Positions 24,820 to 36,060 of a DNA stretch of 64,000 nt are shown here, piece after piece. How positions within the stretch are numbered: position 1 is the stretch's first letter; every line of letters starts with the position of its first letter. Where the stretch lies: NCBI GenBank assembly GCA_034766995.1, contig CM068314.1, forward strand, positions 18,652,201-18,716,200, read 5' to 3'. Position numbers and translations under genes: made by a program. The DNA comes from Acanthacorydalis orientalis (taxonomy: Eukaryota; Arthropoda; Insecta; Megaloptera; Corydalidae). The notes below the pieces were generated by a model. It searched no databases. It saw only the letters and a list, made by a program, of their open reading frames with translations, and was not told the DNA's origin.

Positions 24820-25220
24820 CTTTTATTGCTGACGGACCAATTTATCAAAGAAATCCCAAGACGCGTGTTTCATTGCGTTCGCGTACCATAATATAGCATA
24901 CAAATTACACAACGCGCGGTAGAAGGCTAAACGCCCTAAACGGTCATAATAACATCTAGCTAGACAACTATATGGTATCCACCACTATATAATACAATTC
25001 GCGAACAAGCCCAGTGAGTGATGTTATCACGGGCTTGTCGGCTGCCGCGCGACCTTAATGCGGTCTGAAACCTCCACATACTCCTTCGTGGCCCGGAACA
25101 CGACGAACGAATATCCTAACCTATCCTTCCCCATCTTTGACCCCTACTTCGTCCATATTATACCACCACTACGTCAGACCATTCAACAAGGGTTGGTTAG
25201 TATAATGACATGTTGACTTT
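24820..25220. other. CpG-rich island with a bulged GC-rich hairpin
   Basis: One of the two most CpG-dense stretches of the window (about 26 CpG by hand count in 380 bases), between TA arrays. It holds a hairpin: ACAAGCCC (25005-25012) pairs with GGGCTTGT (25031-25038), and GTGAT (25018-25022) pairs with ATCAC (25026-25030), leaving a five-base bulge on one side and a three-base loop. A second small stem GACC/GGTC follows at 25051-25065. It has no long open frame and no transposon ends. It is a candidate promoter/enhancer, untranslated exon or structured non-coding RNA; the sequence does not decide which. Confidence 0.4.
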
Positions 25221-25353
25221 GTACAATATACGGACAACAACTTGACACGGTGGATTTACGGATACAAAAAATATACAATGAAGAAACACTTACTTTCATA
25301 TTGGTTTTTAATATATAACACATTCATTCATTTTAACATATTGTATATTCACC

Positions 25354-25356
<3 letters not shown>

Positions 25357-25436
<80 letters not shown>

Positions 25437-25460
25437 CGTATGTATGTGTGTGTATGTATA
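25357..25460. repeat. Compound (TA)n(TG)n microsatellite
   Basis: About 40 TA units with a TGTA interruption, then GTATG/TGTG repeats. Its Ile-Tyr polymer reading produces a spurious open frame on the plus strand. Confidence 0.97.
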
Positions 25461-25490
25461 TAATGACTTTACCTTTAGGTAAAGTCATTA
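25461..25490. repeat. Perfect 30-bp palindrome
   Basis: TAATGACTTTACCT is followed by TT and then its exact reverse complement AGGTAAAGTCATTA. The 14-bp stem with a 2-base loop lies immediately after the microsatellite. Confidence 0.95.
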
Positions 25491-25613
25491 GGCATTAAAA
25501 GTCCAACATAAGCAATTTAAATACTAATTATCTTAAACAGATACGAACCCTTATATGTCCAATGATCAATCAATCAATCATTTTATTATAAAAAGAATTA
25601 TATTAAAATATAC

Positions 25614-25639
25614 TATATATATATATACCTATATATATA

Positions 25640-25693
<54 letters not shown>
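25614..25693. repeat. (TA)n microsatellite with CCTA interruptions
   Basis: TA array with two evenly spaced ACCTATATAT modules near the left end, then a long uninterrupted block. Confidence 0.97.
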
Positions 25694-25697
<4 letters not shown>

Positions 25698-26137
25698 AAC
25701 GAGTATGTGAATAATAACATTAAAATCTATCTACAACTTTGCCTTTCTTAATTTCTAACATCCCTCCATAATAACGATTATTTTAATGTGAAAATATTAT
25801 TAGAATTTGAAGACTGAAATTGATTCAAGATCATTAAGGTTTCTTAAGAACATATAGATAATTAAAAAAATGTTAAAAATATTATAGAATATCTTATTTT
25901 TAGTTCATATTTCATCATGAAATGTAAAAATATTTTCTCATTGTAAAGTTCTGAAATATCCTTAATCTTTCATAATAGCCTAAAATGGACACATAAATAT
26001 ACAGTTTCTCTTTTCAGAAATATTTTTTTTAATTTGAAACATGATCCTGATGATTTTAATTTTTGTAAGTCGCATTAGTTTTTTTCTTTGGTTCGGTTTT
26101 CAGCTATCTTTAAATAATTTATAGACTGCTAGTTATA

Positions 26138-26165
26138 TAACTTGTTGATAGTTATCTACAAGTTA
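26138..26165. repeat. Near-perfect 28-bp palindrome
   Basis: TAACTTGT-T-GATA faces TATC-T-ACAAGTTA across a GT loop, giving 12 paired bases with one T/T mismatch. Confidence 0.85.
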
Positions 26166-26676
26166 CCTGATGATATCCTCAAGAGTTGAAACTAATCCTT
26201 CCAGAAAACTCGAGTCATTCGAAAATAGCAAAATATTATATCATTATAGTAATTTATAAGGCTATGATTCGATTTTATTCAAAGAATTCAAACAATTAAG
26301 CTGAATAAAAACAGATGAATTTCTATTAAAATATATTAAGACATTTTCTGTGAATTCACTGAAAATGATTTACAATAACTGCAATTAAAAATCCATTGCA
26401 TCCATTTATAATTAATAAATATTTAATATGAATAAAAGCATTATTACAATTTAAAAAAAAATCTTAAAATCCAGATTATTAAAAAGTAGCTTTACGTACA
26501 TTTTTCTTGAAAAAATTTTTAAATACATTTTAATTAAAAATTATGATAAATTAATTATACATATGGCATTCCAGATACATTATAGATAATACCTAATACA
26601 ACCATAATATTTAAATATAACTGATGAGTGCCATGTACTTGCTAAATATTAGCTTAACATATATACACACATACAT

Positions 26677-26682
<6 letters not shown>

Positions 26683-26726
<44 letters not shown>

Positions 26727-26734
26727 CATACACA

Positions 26735-26781
<47 letters not shown>

Positions 26782-26791
26782 ATACATGTAG
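26683..26791. repeat. (TA)n microsatellite, two blocks ending in (TG)n
   Basis: Two TA blocks separated by AAATACATACACATATT, ending in ATGTATGTGTGTG. A CA-type run precedes it, so the array is roughly inverted-symmetric. Confidence 0.96.
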
Positions 26792-27567
26792 GTAAGCACA
26801 AAAGCAATTATTATATTTTCTACATATTAAACGAATATGTGAATCAATAGAAACAAACCTATTTTATACAAGTAATTATGATATTTATTAAAAAATAATA
26901 CTAACTTATGACTGACACATTTGTGTTCTTATAGAATTTTTCTCTCAATGAAAAAAATAGATATTAAGATAATATAACTGCTCACAATTGTAAATTTATT
27001 TCGACATGAAGTAAAAGAGAAATCCTGCTCTATTTGTCAACTAAAAAGTAATGAATTAAAAATTCATTCCATATCCACAAGCGTAACAAACATACCGCCC
27101 TTTTTTCATTGAACCCTAAAATTAAACGACTTTATATAATATAATTTCAAGCTCAATTTCAGATTATGATTAGGTTAAAATTTAATTTAAGTGTTTTTTT
27201 TTATAATCTAAGTTTTCAAATAAAAACAAATTATTTTTAAGAACAGTAAATATGTTCATAATTACCATAAATTATTCTTTAATGTTTTATCGATCATTTA
27301 AAAATTTATACGAATATTATTAATTAAAATATTTAAATTCGATTTTATACAATTTCAAAAACGTGTACGTAACATATTTAAATATAATTTATTTACAGAC
27401 GATTACTTTTAACAATCTCCTTTAAATATTTAATTTAAAAATGGATAATCACATAAAAAAAGAATATTCATACCACGAAATATTTCATAAATGATAATGA
27501 ATATTTTATATTGAAAATTAATACATTTAATCCTTCAAATAATTTCCGAATATTTCATAACTTTTTC

Positions 27568-27599
<32 letters not shown>

Positions 27600-28449
27600 A
27601 ATTAAATGTTCTCAAAACAGAAATATGAATAACAAAGACATTTTCCATGACAAATGAACAGAATATATATTGAAAATTGATAAAAACCGATATTACCATT
27701 AACGAATTATTGCCATTCGAAAGACAATATTAATATTTCATATCGAAAAAAAAAACGCACACACGCACAAGAGATCAAACGTAATTACAAGTGTTTAGTC
27801 TCACGCAAATGTTCAGTATTTAATCTTTATTCTGACCTTTAAAATAATGCTTCAAGTAAATTATCTTCATACAATATTATTCTTACCGACTTTATATATT
27901 ATCCGTACAATGGCGTGCGATATACGAAAACGATAAGATAGTAGTTACTTCCGAATATATTTTTATATAATTCATAAATTTCAGAAAATGAAAATTGTGT
28001 GCCATATATATATATATACATATGTATATATAAAACACTAGCAATAATAATGATAAATGATTTTCAAGTTATTACTTAATTTTTTCATTACAAAAATTAA
28101 TATTTGCATTACCACAAATTAATAATAACAAAGAAGATCTATAAAAAGGTATACATTTCTTATTATTCTTATCCTTTGAGAAATTTTTCTTTGGAATAAT
28201 ATAAAAAAAATCACTTTCATAAATGAATTTTTTACTTCTCCACAAAGAAACCTTTTTCATTTCAATAATTGATTATTGACTATTTTGATTATTACTTTTT
28301 ACTCTACGGTGATTCCATCAGAGCACTTATGACAGAAATATCTAATGTTTAACGCTTATCATTGCTTACATTTTAAATGTCCTAAAACATTCACCAAAAT
28401 GATCAATTAAATTATAATTAATAAAGAAATTTAATTTTTATATAGGTTT

Positions 28450-28456
<7 letters not shown>

Positions 28457-28491
<35 letters not shown>

Positions 28492-28530
28492 TAATAAATA
28501 TATACATATGTATATATATATATATATAAA
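28457..28530. repeat. (TA)n microsatellite, interrupted
   Basis: TA blocks interrupted by ACA and AATAAA, followed by an AAACATATATGTTT palindrome to about 28543. Confidence 0.93.
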
Positions 28531-29218
28531 CATATATGTTTATATGTATATAATATACAAGTAAGTGAATGTATGATTCTTTTAAATAATATTTAAAAAA
28601 TGCTTAATTATTTATTATTACAAAAATTAGAAATGTAAGGTAAAAAATATTATTCCAAGAAATATTTTTTACACTGACTTTTATATAAGAGTGCATTATA
28701 ATTATGTATAAAATTTTAGTAAAAACTACAAAATAAAAATAGTTGCATATAACACAAAGTAAAACAATAAATTAAATAAATCTAGACATAATTCAAACAA
28801 AATAAAAATTATTTACTTATAAATTTCGATTATATTTATTTTTATTATTTTTTATATCAATTTTCTACACAACGGTACACACAGCAGTTGGTTAAAATGA
28901 TAACAATTATTCATATGCACAGTTCAGTTTCAATCCTATATCAAAGTTTAAAAATATAACATTCCTTTTTTCTTAAAATACAGTTTAATCAAATTGTACA
29001 TAACTTTATAAGTTTTAAATTAATTTTAGAGATGAATTATTAAAGCTCATATCCCGAATTATCTGAAGTTGGACACCCCTGATAAATATTAACACTTCAT
29101 TTTAAGTTAAATGGATATTAACAACGTTTATGAGATAGGCGTGGTTTTCGTGGTTTGTACGATGAACCAGGAAGCGTTAAGTTATAAGTTTGAATTCAAA
29201 TTTATTATTATTATTACA

Positions 29219-29245
29219 TACATACACACGCACACAAACACACAC

Positions 29246-29297
<52 letters not shown>
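29219..29297. repeat. Compound (CA)n(TA)n microsatellite
   Basis: (CA) units with GC/AA interruptions to 29248, then an uninterrupted TA block. Confidence 0.96.
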
Positions 29298-29298
<1 letters not shown>

Positions 29299-29677
29299 CA
29301 AAATATAATTTTGAAGTATTCAAATACCATCTTCATCAAAAATTTTATACATTTTAATGATTCTTATTGAAGTACAGAATAAATTATACTAATTAAATAA
29401 ATCTAATTATTTCACACAAACATAGACTAGTTTTGATATAAATATTCAAGTTTAGAAAACTATTTACTATTTATAAATATATTTATTTTAATCTTCTATT
29501 CTTCAGTCGTACCACATAAGAGAAAAACTTGAAAAAATATGAATGAAATTTATACCAATTTATTATGATTATAGATTAAACAAGAAACAATAACTGCAAA
29601 CGTTTTTTAGATTTTTTCTAAATTTTGTTTACACATATAAATTGATACAAGAAAAAACTCAAATAATCGACTTTCCC

Positions 29678-29680
<3 letters not shown>

Positions 29681-29756
<76 letters not shown>
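29681..29756. repeat. Long (TA)n microsatellite
   Basis: 38 uninterrupted TA units, the longest pure TA block noted here. Confidence 0.98.
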
Positions 29757-29758
<2 letters not shown>

Positions 29759-29970
29759 GAATGTTTTCTGTGTGAAACCAAATTAATTCTCTTATACGAA
29801 TCATATAAACTGAATATTTAATAAACAAATTACCTCAATCAGTATAAATTCAATGAACAGAACGTAATTTCACATCCTCATATTACCATTACCTACACTC
29901 GACGTAATCAAAGGAAAAGCAAAATATTCTTTGAAGGTAAAACACCATCAACGTCGGTTTTATTTAATTT

Positions 29971-29996
29971 TTGAAAAGTAATTTATTACTTTTCAA
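29971..29996. repeat. Perfect inverted repeat (11-bp arms)
   Basis: TTGAAAAGTAA and TTACTTTTCAA flank the four-base loop TTTA. Confidence 0.9.
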
Positions 29997-30069
29997 GATT
30001 TATTTTATTCACATATACGAAAAATGTTTCCAGTACTTGTATTTTTTTTAACTTATCTACTCTTATACA

Positions 30070-30071
<2 letters not shown>

Positions 30072-30153
<82 letters not shown>
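30072..30153. repeat. Compound (CT)n(TA)n microsatellite
   Basis: About 14 TC units followed without interruption by about 26 AT units. Confidence 0.98.
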
Positions 30154-30156
<3 letters not shown>

Positions 30157-30959
30157 CAATTTAATAGAAATATTCTATAAACGTATCTATTCAAAAACTC
30201 AAGGTTAATGTATTAGGATAATAATTAAAATAATAACACGAATTTAACTTCACTATTACCATTCATTTTAACCCACGACGCACGAGTAATACAATTAAAA
30301 TACGCATTCAGACATAATTAAAGCTAACGGTAAGAAAGGAAATGAGAAAGATCGTCAAAGAAATTTACCTAACTATATAAATTTCTTGTTTCCTATATCG
30401 ACTGAATTAATATTTGTAGAGATATATACTTCCTAATGGTAACGATATTAAAGACATTTATATGAATAAATTGGTTATATTAATAGCCGTAGACAATAGT
30501 AACATATCTATTATTATTTCAAGACTATTATCATTTATTACTTATTGTTGTACAGATTACAAATATTGAATATAATTTGAATTTCGGTACATATACTTTA
30601 TTTTTAGATAAATTTTGAAATTTAGAATGAAAATAAAAACAATTTACATGAAAATATATAATTTCTGGTATGATAACATCTATTTTTGAAAACAACTTAA
30701 ATAATTACTTCTCTTCTTTTTCATTTATGAGTATTTATATATCACTACGCTGTTTTAAGTCGTTTTTGATTATTTTTCTCTTCTTAATTGTATACACTGA
30801 AATAATGAGAATATTAGAAGATAAATACGATATAAACATATTCAAATTTTTACAAGAAAAAAATATGAAACACACCTTAATAAAATTAAAAATTTACTTT
30901 ACTGTTTAAATGATAAATAAAATGAAAAAAATTAAGCTGCTGCCGAAAGTATATTTCGA

Positions 30960-31129
30960 GATATTATTAACTCCAGAACTCTGGAATTTTACACCACCGG
31001 AATAAATGAACTTATAATTAATTGGAAAAAATGTGTCGATTCTAATGGTGCTTATTTCGGTTAATAAAGTTAATTATTTTCTAATATATATATATATATG
31101 GATTTAAAGGTCGTAAACCACAATTATAT

Positions 31130-31131
<2 letters not shown>
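30960..31131 (+). mobile_element. Mariner 3'-end fragment (copy E)
   Basis: The plus strand contains a remnant of the transposase C-terminus (TPELWNFYTTGINEL-like, then CVDSNGAYF). Then comes a 3' untranslated segment containing AATAAAGTTAATTATT, which is closely matched in copy D, and a degraded terminal repeat near GTAAACCACAATTATATG. A short TA array (about 31084-31099) interrupts it. The 5' part of the element is absent. Confidence 0.65.

Positions 31132-31133
<2 letters not shown>

Positions 31134-31188
<55 letters not shown>
31134..31188. repeat. (TA)n microsatellite
   Basis: About 27 TA units abutting the degraded mariner 3' end. Confidence 0.97.
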
Positions 31189-31192
<4 letters not shown>

Positions 31193-31674
31193 CTATTAAT
31201 CATAATTTAACTGATCATTTTGGTGAATGTTAAAGGACAATATTAATTATATGTTTATGGACAAATTTAAAATATAAGCAATGCGTTAAACACTATTTTT
31301 CTACTAACTTAATAGAACATAAAATGTTAATAAAAACACATGTCAACGATTAATACTAAGGGATAGTTTTCTAAGTTTCCATTATTAAATACTGCTTCTC
31401 TCTTATTATGTAATGTCTATGTAAATATCTTTATCGTTAATAAAAATGGTAACTACTGAAGCATACTAAAAGATATTTAATTTGTTTTTAACTATCGCAC
31501 ATGTAACAATGAAAACTTTCAATAAAATTGTAATAAAGATAGTTAATTATTCATTATAATTACATATCGTATTATCATCTTTGTTCCATTGTTAACATTT
31601 TAAATGAGGTAGATCTAAAAAAAAAATATTTTCATTTCTCTTTATCTTCTTTGAAGGATGAAATTATCAGATCA

Positions 31675-31678
<4 letters not shown>

Positions 31679-31725
<47 letters not shown>
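31679..31725. repeat. (TA)n microsatellite
   Basis: About 23 uninterrupted TA units. Confidence 0.97.
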
Positions 31726-31728
<3 letters not shown>

Positions 31729-32029
31729 TTCTATGGTTTTAACTATTTTGCAACCGACAGTAGATTAGCAACCAATAGACCTACTATCCATGTCTATTTT
31801 ATTAATAAAAATGAATATAAATTAATACATTTAAATATAACTAAGACATTCAGTGACCATTAACATATTAATTTCTTTTAAATATATTCTAAAATGCAAA
31901 CCGAATCGAAATACAGAACATGCATCATCCATTAAACACAATATAAAAAATAAGAATGGTAATCGTGTTTGATATCGTTATGTACATAACACTGTTAACA
32001 AATATTTTTGACAATGATTGTCATTTAGC

Positions 32030-32290
32030 ACGTTCTATCATATCCATACATCTCGTCTATATAACCAAAGTATGGTTCACACTTGACAGTAGGTGGGCAT
32101 GACCGTCACGGATGTCAATTGAACGTCTCATTTCTCAAAGTAATACAACTCGTATAACCACTAAGGAAATTTATAATAACGATATAAACCGTCATATCTC
32201 AACAACACCTTCACCGTAGGCTACCATCTCATCAGTACGGGCATTGACCTGCCTCTGGCAGCTAATATTAATTATGAAGTGTGTGTTTAT
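32030..32290. other. More complex, less AT-rich segment
   Basis: Unique-looking sequence with G/C-containing words (for example AGGTGGGCATGACCGTCACG at about 32090) between AT-rich flanks. It has no open frame of note, no transposon ends and no TA array. It is a candidate conserved non-coding element, by composition only. Confidence 0.3.
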
Positions 32291-33565
32291 GCGTCAAGTG
32301 CAATAAGATACATTGGTAAAAGTAATTGAATTATGATCTAAGAGCTGCGAATTCGTTTGTACGAACATTATAACACTTATATGATTTTATATTTGTTTAC
32401 ATTGGATCTACTTCTAACATTTCATTTATTTACTCTAATACAAAGAATAGTTCGTACAGCATAAATAATGAAAATAATATTTTAACTACACGAACATCTC
32501 TATTCACTTACAGATAAAAAAATGTACATACGTTTATTCAAAGTGTACCGTTTATGATATTTATAAATATATAATGGATAATTGTTTTTTCTCTAAAAAA
32601 ATATTCAGTTTTATTTTTGTTGAAAGGAAGTAGTTCTATTTTTAAATTAGACATAAACGAATGTATATTAAAACAATTATTATATATTTGAATAATAATA
32701 TCTGTAATATCTTTAAACAAGTACTGAATATTTTAACGAGAAGACAATGTGCATTGTAAAAGAGAAAAAAATCAACTGTAAAGAAGAAGTATTAAAATTC
32801 TCGTCTATTAATCAATTAAAAAGATTTTTAAATGAATTTTTTTTCAGAAAATTTGAATTTAAATTCAGAATTCATGAATTACTATTAACCATTTTATTAC
32901 ATGCCTCTCTTAAGAGAAAAATATTTTATGTAGCTAAATTTGCTTTCATAAATAAAATTATATGTTTTGCACAGTATTAAAAAAATGAATAAAACATTGA
33001 AAAAATTATAAAAGATTACTATTCAGAGTTAAAATTCCGTTACTTTTGTTATAACATACGAGAAATGATATTTGAATTGATAATGACAACAAATCTTCAC
33101 AAGTTTCTTTAGGCGAACACAATTTGTTGAAGAACATAATTTTCAATTTCCAAGAAGCTTTCTTTTAAAATTGTTTAAGAAGTGGATATAAACAAAATTC
33201 TAAGAATTCTGAATACAAATCATTGTACTGCCTGCCAATTTTAGTCAACATCAAATATTTATCAATCACTTTTTTAAACTTTACAACTTTACATCAAAAA
33301 AGAATGTTTCTAAGAAAAAAAAAACTAATTTACACTAAAATTTAACAAATTTCATTATAAAAGTATTAAATTATTTACATAAAGAAGCAAATAACATTAT
33401 TTTGTTCCTTCTTAAAACAAATTTACTAAATATTTCATCCATTTCATAGCAATTTTATGTTTCATATTTGCTTAAAGCTATTTTTTTTTAATTTCAATCA
33501 TTTTCATTTTTTAATAATTATGATTAAATAAAAATCATAATATATCTATGCATATATATATATAT

Positions 33566-33618
33566 GGGAAGGAGAGGTAGAAGGGGAAAAGGGGAGGAGG
33601 GTAGAGAGAAAAATAGAA
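33566..33618 (+). repeat. G-rich purine tract
   Basis: Almost pure purine on the plus strand, with G runs GGG, GGGG, GGGG and GGG spaced by A-rich linkers. It is the only G-run-dense tract seen in the window. It could form triplex or G-quadruplex-type structure, although the first loop is long. Confidence 0.75.
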
Positions 33619-33752
33619 ATCTTTTTCTTTTAGTTAGTAATGCGCAGATTAATTTTCCAGTATTCATTCTTTGAGAGAGAGAGAGAGAGAAAAATAGAGA
33701 TCTTTTTATTTTAATTAGCAATCCGCAGATTAATTTTCCTGTATTCATTCTT
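33603..33752 (+). repeat. Tandem duplication, period ~81 bp
   Basis: Two diverged copies of one unit: AGAGAGAAAAATAGA, CTTTTT, TTAGTTAGTAATGCGCAGAT versus TTAATTAGCAATCCGCAGAT, then TTAATTTTCC and TATTCATTCTT in each. The matching CAGATTAATTTTCC words start at 33645 and 33726. The minus-strand open frame across it shows the repeat as the peptide word MNTGKLIC occurring twice, a by-product of the duplication. Confidence 0.9.
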
Positions 33753-34207
33753 CACTTATTTGTGCTTTCTTTTCTAATTCTTGACAGGTATATCATTTAA
33801 AATAGTCATTTGTTTGGTTTATATACTCAAATCTTGATATTTTTTAATATTTTTTTTTCATCTGTCTTTGAAGCATCTCTTTCATCAACTGTTCATTCCT
33901 AATGTATATATCATAAAATTATTTCTTCTCTTCCTGAGGTTTTTGTACTTCCTTATTTGAAGAATTTTTCGGTAGCATAAACCTTTAAAAGCATTCAATC
34001 TTCTTTTTTTAACATTTCCAATTATCTATGTTTTACTCGCAGATAATGTCTCACTCAATATATACAACTTCATCATTTTTTTTTACTTTTATACTAATAC
34101 TGGTACAAAAGGTTCCTTTTTATTAATTGAATATTCATTTTACACATTCAACTAATAACTTCATTAATACTTGTACTATCACTACTCTTTCACTTTCCTA
34201 AATAGAT

Positions 34208-34245
<38 letters not shown>

Positions 34246-35694
34246 AGAGAGAGAGAGAGATTTTATATACTACCTTAATAAAATATACTGAAATAAGATT
34301 TAAAGTAAACAAATATCAAGGTAGATTAACATGACAAGTCAGTCTCAGGAAAACGAACATAATGAACACTTCCCGACCCTTGTAATTCAAACGAACAAAT
34401 AATACAAAAAAACACATTACGTAACCGGCACGCTTGTTATAGAACGGAAGCGATTACATATCAAACATGTACTTAAGTTAACAGCATAAGATTTATTCTT
34501 TGAAGAAAATGAACAAATGCAGAAATCCGACATTCTTCACTAGTAATTTGCAAGTGTGAAACGACATTGAGATACATTGATTAACAACGAACGCGTATTT
34601 ACCTCAATTGAAATGATCAAATCTCTCGTGCTGAGAACAGTGGCAGCGCGTGCAGTATTAGATAAATGTAATGAAAGTGTAATAACAATGCCGTAATAAT
34701 TTTTTTTATTAATATTTCGATATTGTTATCGTTGAATATAATCAACGTGCGTTATTTATTACTGTAACTAATACTACTTGGTACAGACTATGTCAACAAT
34801 TTATATCTTTTGTAAAAATTAATTCTGTCAGATTTTACACGCAACATACTTCCGTATGAGAAATACAGTTCTCTGTGTCGTTTATAAACGGATTAAAAAT
34901 GTGTACGTATATTATTATTATTAGTAACATACGGCACACAACATTTCTGAGTTAATTTCGTCGCATGTGTTAATAATCATATAAACAATCAGTTTTCATA
35001 ATAAGTTTATCAATATTATTTCTTTATTGAAGCTGAAATATTTCACAAAACACTATTACACTCTAAACACTGTTATTTTAAACGCAATAATATTTTATCT
35101 CTGAATAATTATTCTCAATGTATGATTATATTTAACTTTTCCAGCAGTTACAATAAGAATATTTTAATGATTTATTAAAATTGCGCGCTCTTGAAAAAAC
35201 GTGAAATTATTTTACAATGTCACGCACTTTGAAACGAATTAAACAAAAGTACCAATTGTACAGTTTTTAAAAAAATAATCACTAATAAAGTATTAGTCAT
35301 ATAAAAAAGATTCATTAAAAATTTGATTTTATAACTATTAAATCAAATTTCATCCATACTATATTAACGAATAGTTATTATGTATCAATTAAAAATAATA
35401 TAATATCAAAGAAAAATTATGTTTTAAATATTTTTTATAAATTATTCCTCATTATACATTATTACAATTATAATTAAAAATAAGTACATTTGTCGACTGT
35501 TTACACGTTCATTATTCGTTACCTTTAAATAATATTTAAGGTTTAAGCTTTATTAGTTAAGATTTGATTTTTACGATAAGCCTACATATAAAAAAACCAT
35601 TTATTTTACTGTGTATATTAATACATCATAAGTAAATATGAATCGAATTTTCAAACGAACTCTAAAATAAAATAGGTTTTTTAAATATCAATAA
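33753..35694. other. AT-rich non-coding stretch with one richer segment
   Basis: No gene recognised. A compound (TA)n(GA)n array lies at 34210-34260. Sequence at about 34360-34690 is more complex with scattered CpG dinucleotides, but has no motif or frame that identifies it. A well-formed splice-acceptor-like sequence, pyrimidine tract then GACAG, ends at 33787 on the plus strand, but no open exon follows. Confidence 0.45.
34210..34260. repeat. Compound (TA)n(GA)n microsatellite
   Basis: About 17 AT units followed by about 8 GA units, the reverse-complement arrangement of the (CT)n(TA)n arrays elsewhere. Confidence 0.97.
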
Positions 35695-35900
35695 ATTTTA
35701 TTTTTAATAAAATGAACATTTACACTTGGATTTCTTGATCTTTGTGTTTCTGAGAGTTGAAAAAAATAAAAGTAATCATTTAAAGTACATATATATATAT
35801 ATATATATACACACTTTATAACACTTATTTTTTTCAACTCTTAAAAATAGAAAGTTCAAGAAATCAAAGTATAAATGTTCATTTTATCAAAAATAAAATT
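35695..35900. mobile_element. Hairpin (inverted-repeat) element with TA-array loop
   Basis: Arms at about 35695-35772 and 35823-35900 are inverted repeats of each other. Matching words are TAAAATGAACATTTACACTT, GATTTCTTGATCTTTG and AGTTGAAAAAAATAA on the left, each found as a diverged reverse complement on the right. The central loop contains a (TA)n array. It has no coding capacity. The outer 40 bases of the right arm (35862-35901) recur exactly at 53171-53210. This looks like a palindromic MITE-type element. Confidence 0.75.
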
Positions 35901-35915
35901 ATATATATATATATA

Positions 35916-36060
35916 TTAGGTTGGTGCAAAAATAATTGTTGTTTTACATATTGAGTATACAGACGTACATATCAGTTAAAAAGTATATTTATTAATTAAA
36001 ATGAAGATCATTGGCCTGCACACATTTGACCCAACAGGAAACAAGTTTGTTTATTCCTAC
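35916..36060 (-). mobile_element. Solo 3' end of an Hsmar1-like mariner (copy G)
   Basis: Begins with an intact-looking terminal repeat TTAGGTTGGTGCAAAAATAA, preceded by TA (35914-35915), in minus orientation. Read on the minus strand, the segment contains the C-terminal transposase end (AATAAACAAACTTGTTTCCT region), the ATGATCTTCATTTTAATTAA stretch and the 3' untranslated region, which align with the 3' end of copy F (46277-46422). Everything upstream of about 36060 is missing. Confidence 0.8.

Larger units (their letters stand above)
25491..33540. other. AT-rich non-coding stretch with many TA arrays
   Basis: No gene recognised. Main arrays: 25614-25693, 26683-26791, about 27569-27593, 28457-28530, 29219-29297, 29681-29756, 30072-30153, 31134-31188 and 31679-31725. 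A mariner 3' fragment lies at about 30960-31131 and a more complex island at 32030-32290. Plus-strand open frames at 30670-30909 and 32747-32980 are Phe/Leu/Ile/Lys-rich, as AT-rich random sequence would give, and match no family I know. Confidence 0.5.

Noticed and set aside
33524..33748. Minus-strand frame with an internal peptide repeat (MNTGKLIC twice)
   Set aside because: The peptide repeat is a by-product of the 81-bp DNA tandem duplication and the purine tract; nothing indicates translation.
33760..33800. Recursive-splice-like motif on the plus strand (pyrimidine tract, GACAG, GTATAT)
   Set aside because: The acceptor half is good, but the donor half GTATAT is a poor match to GTAAGT, so it is not called.
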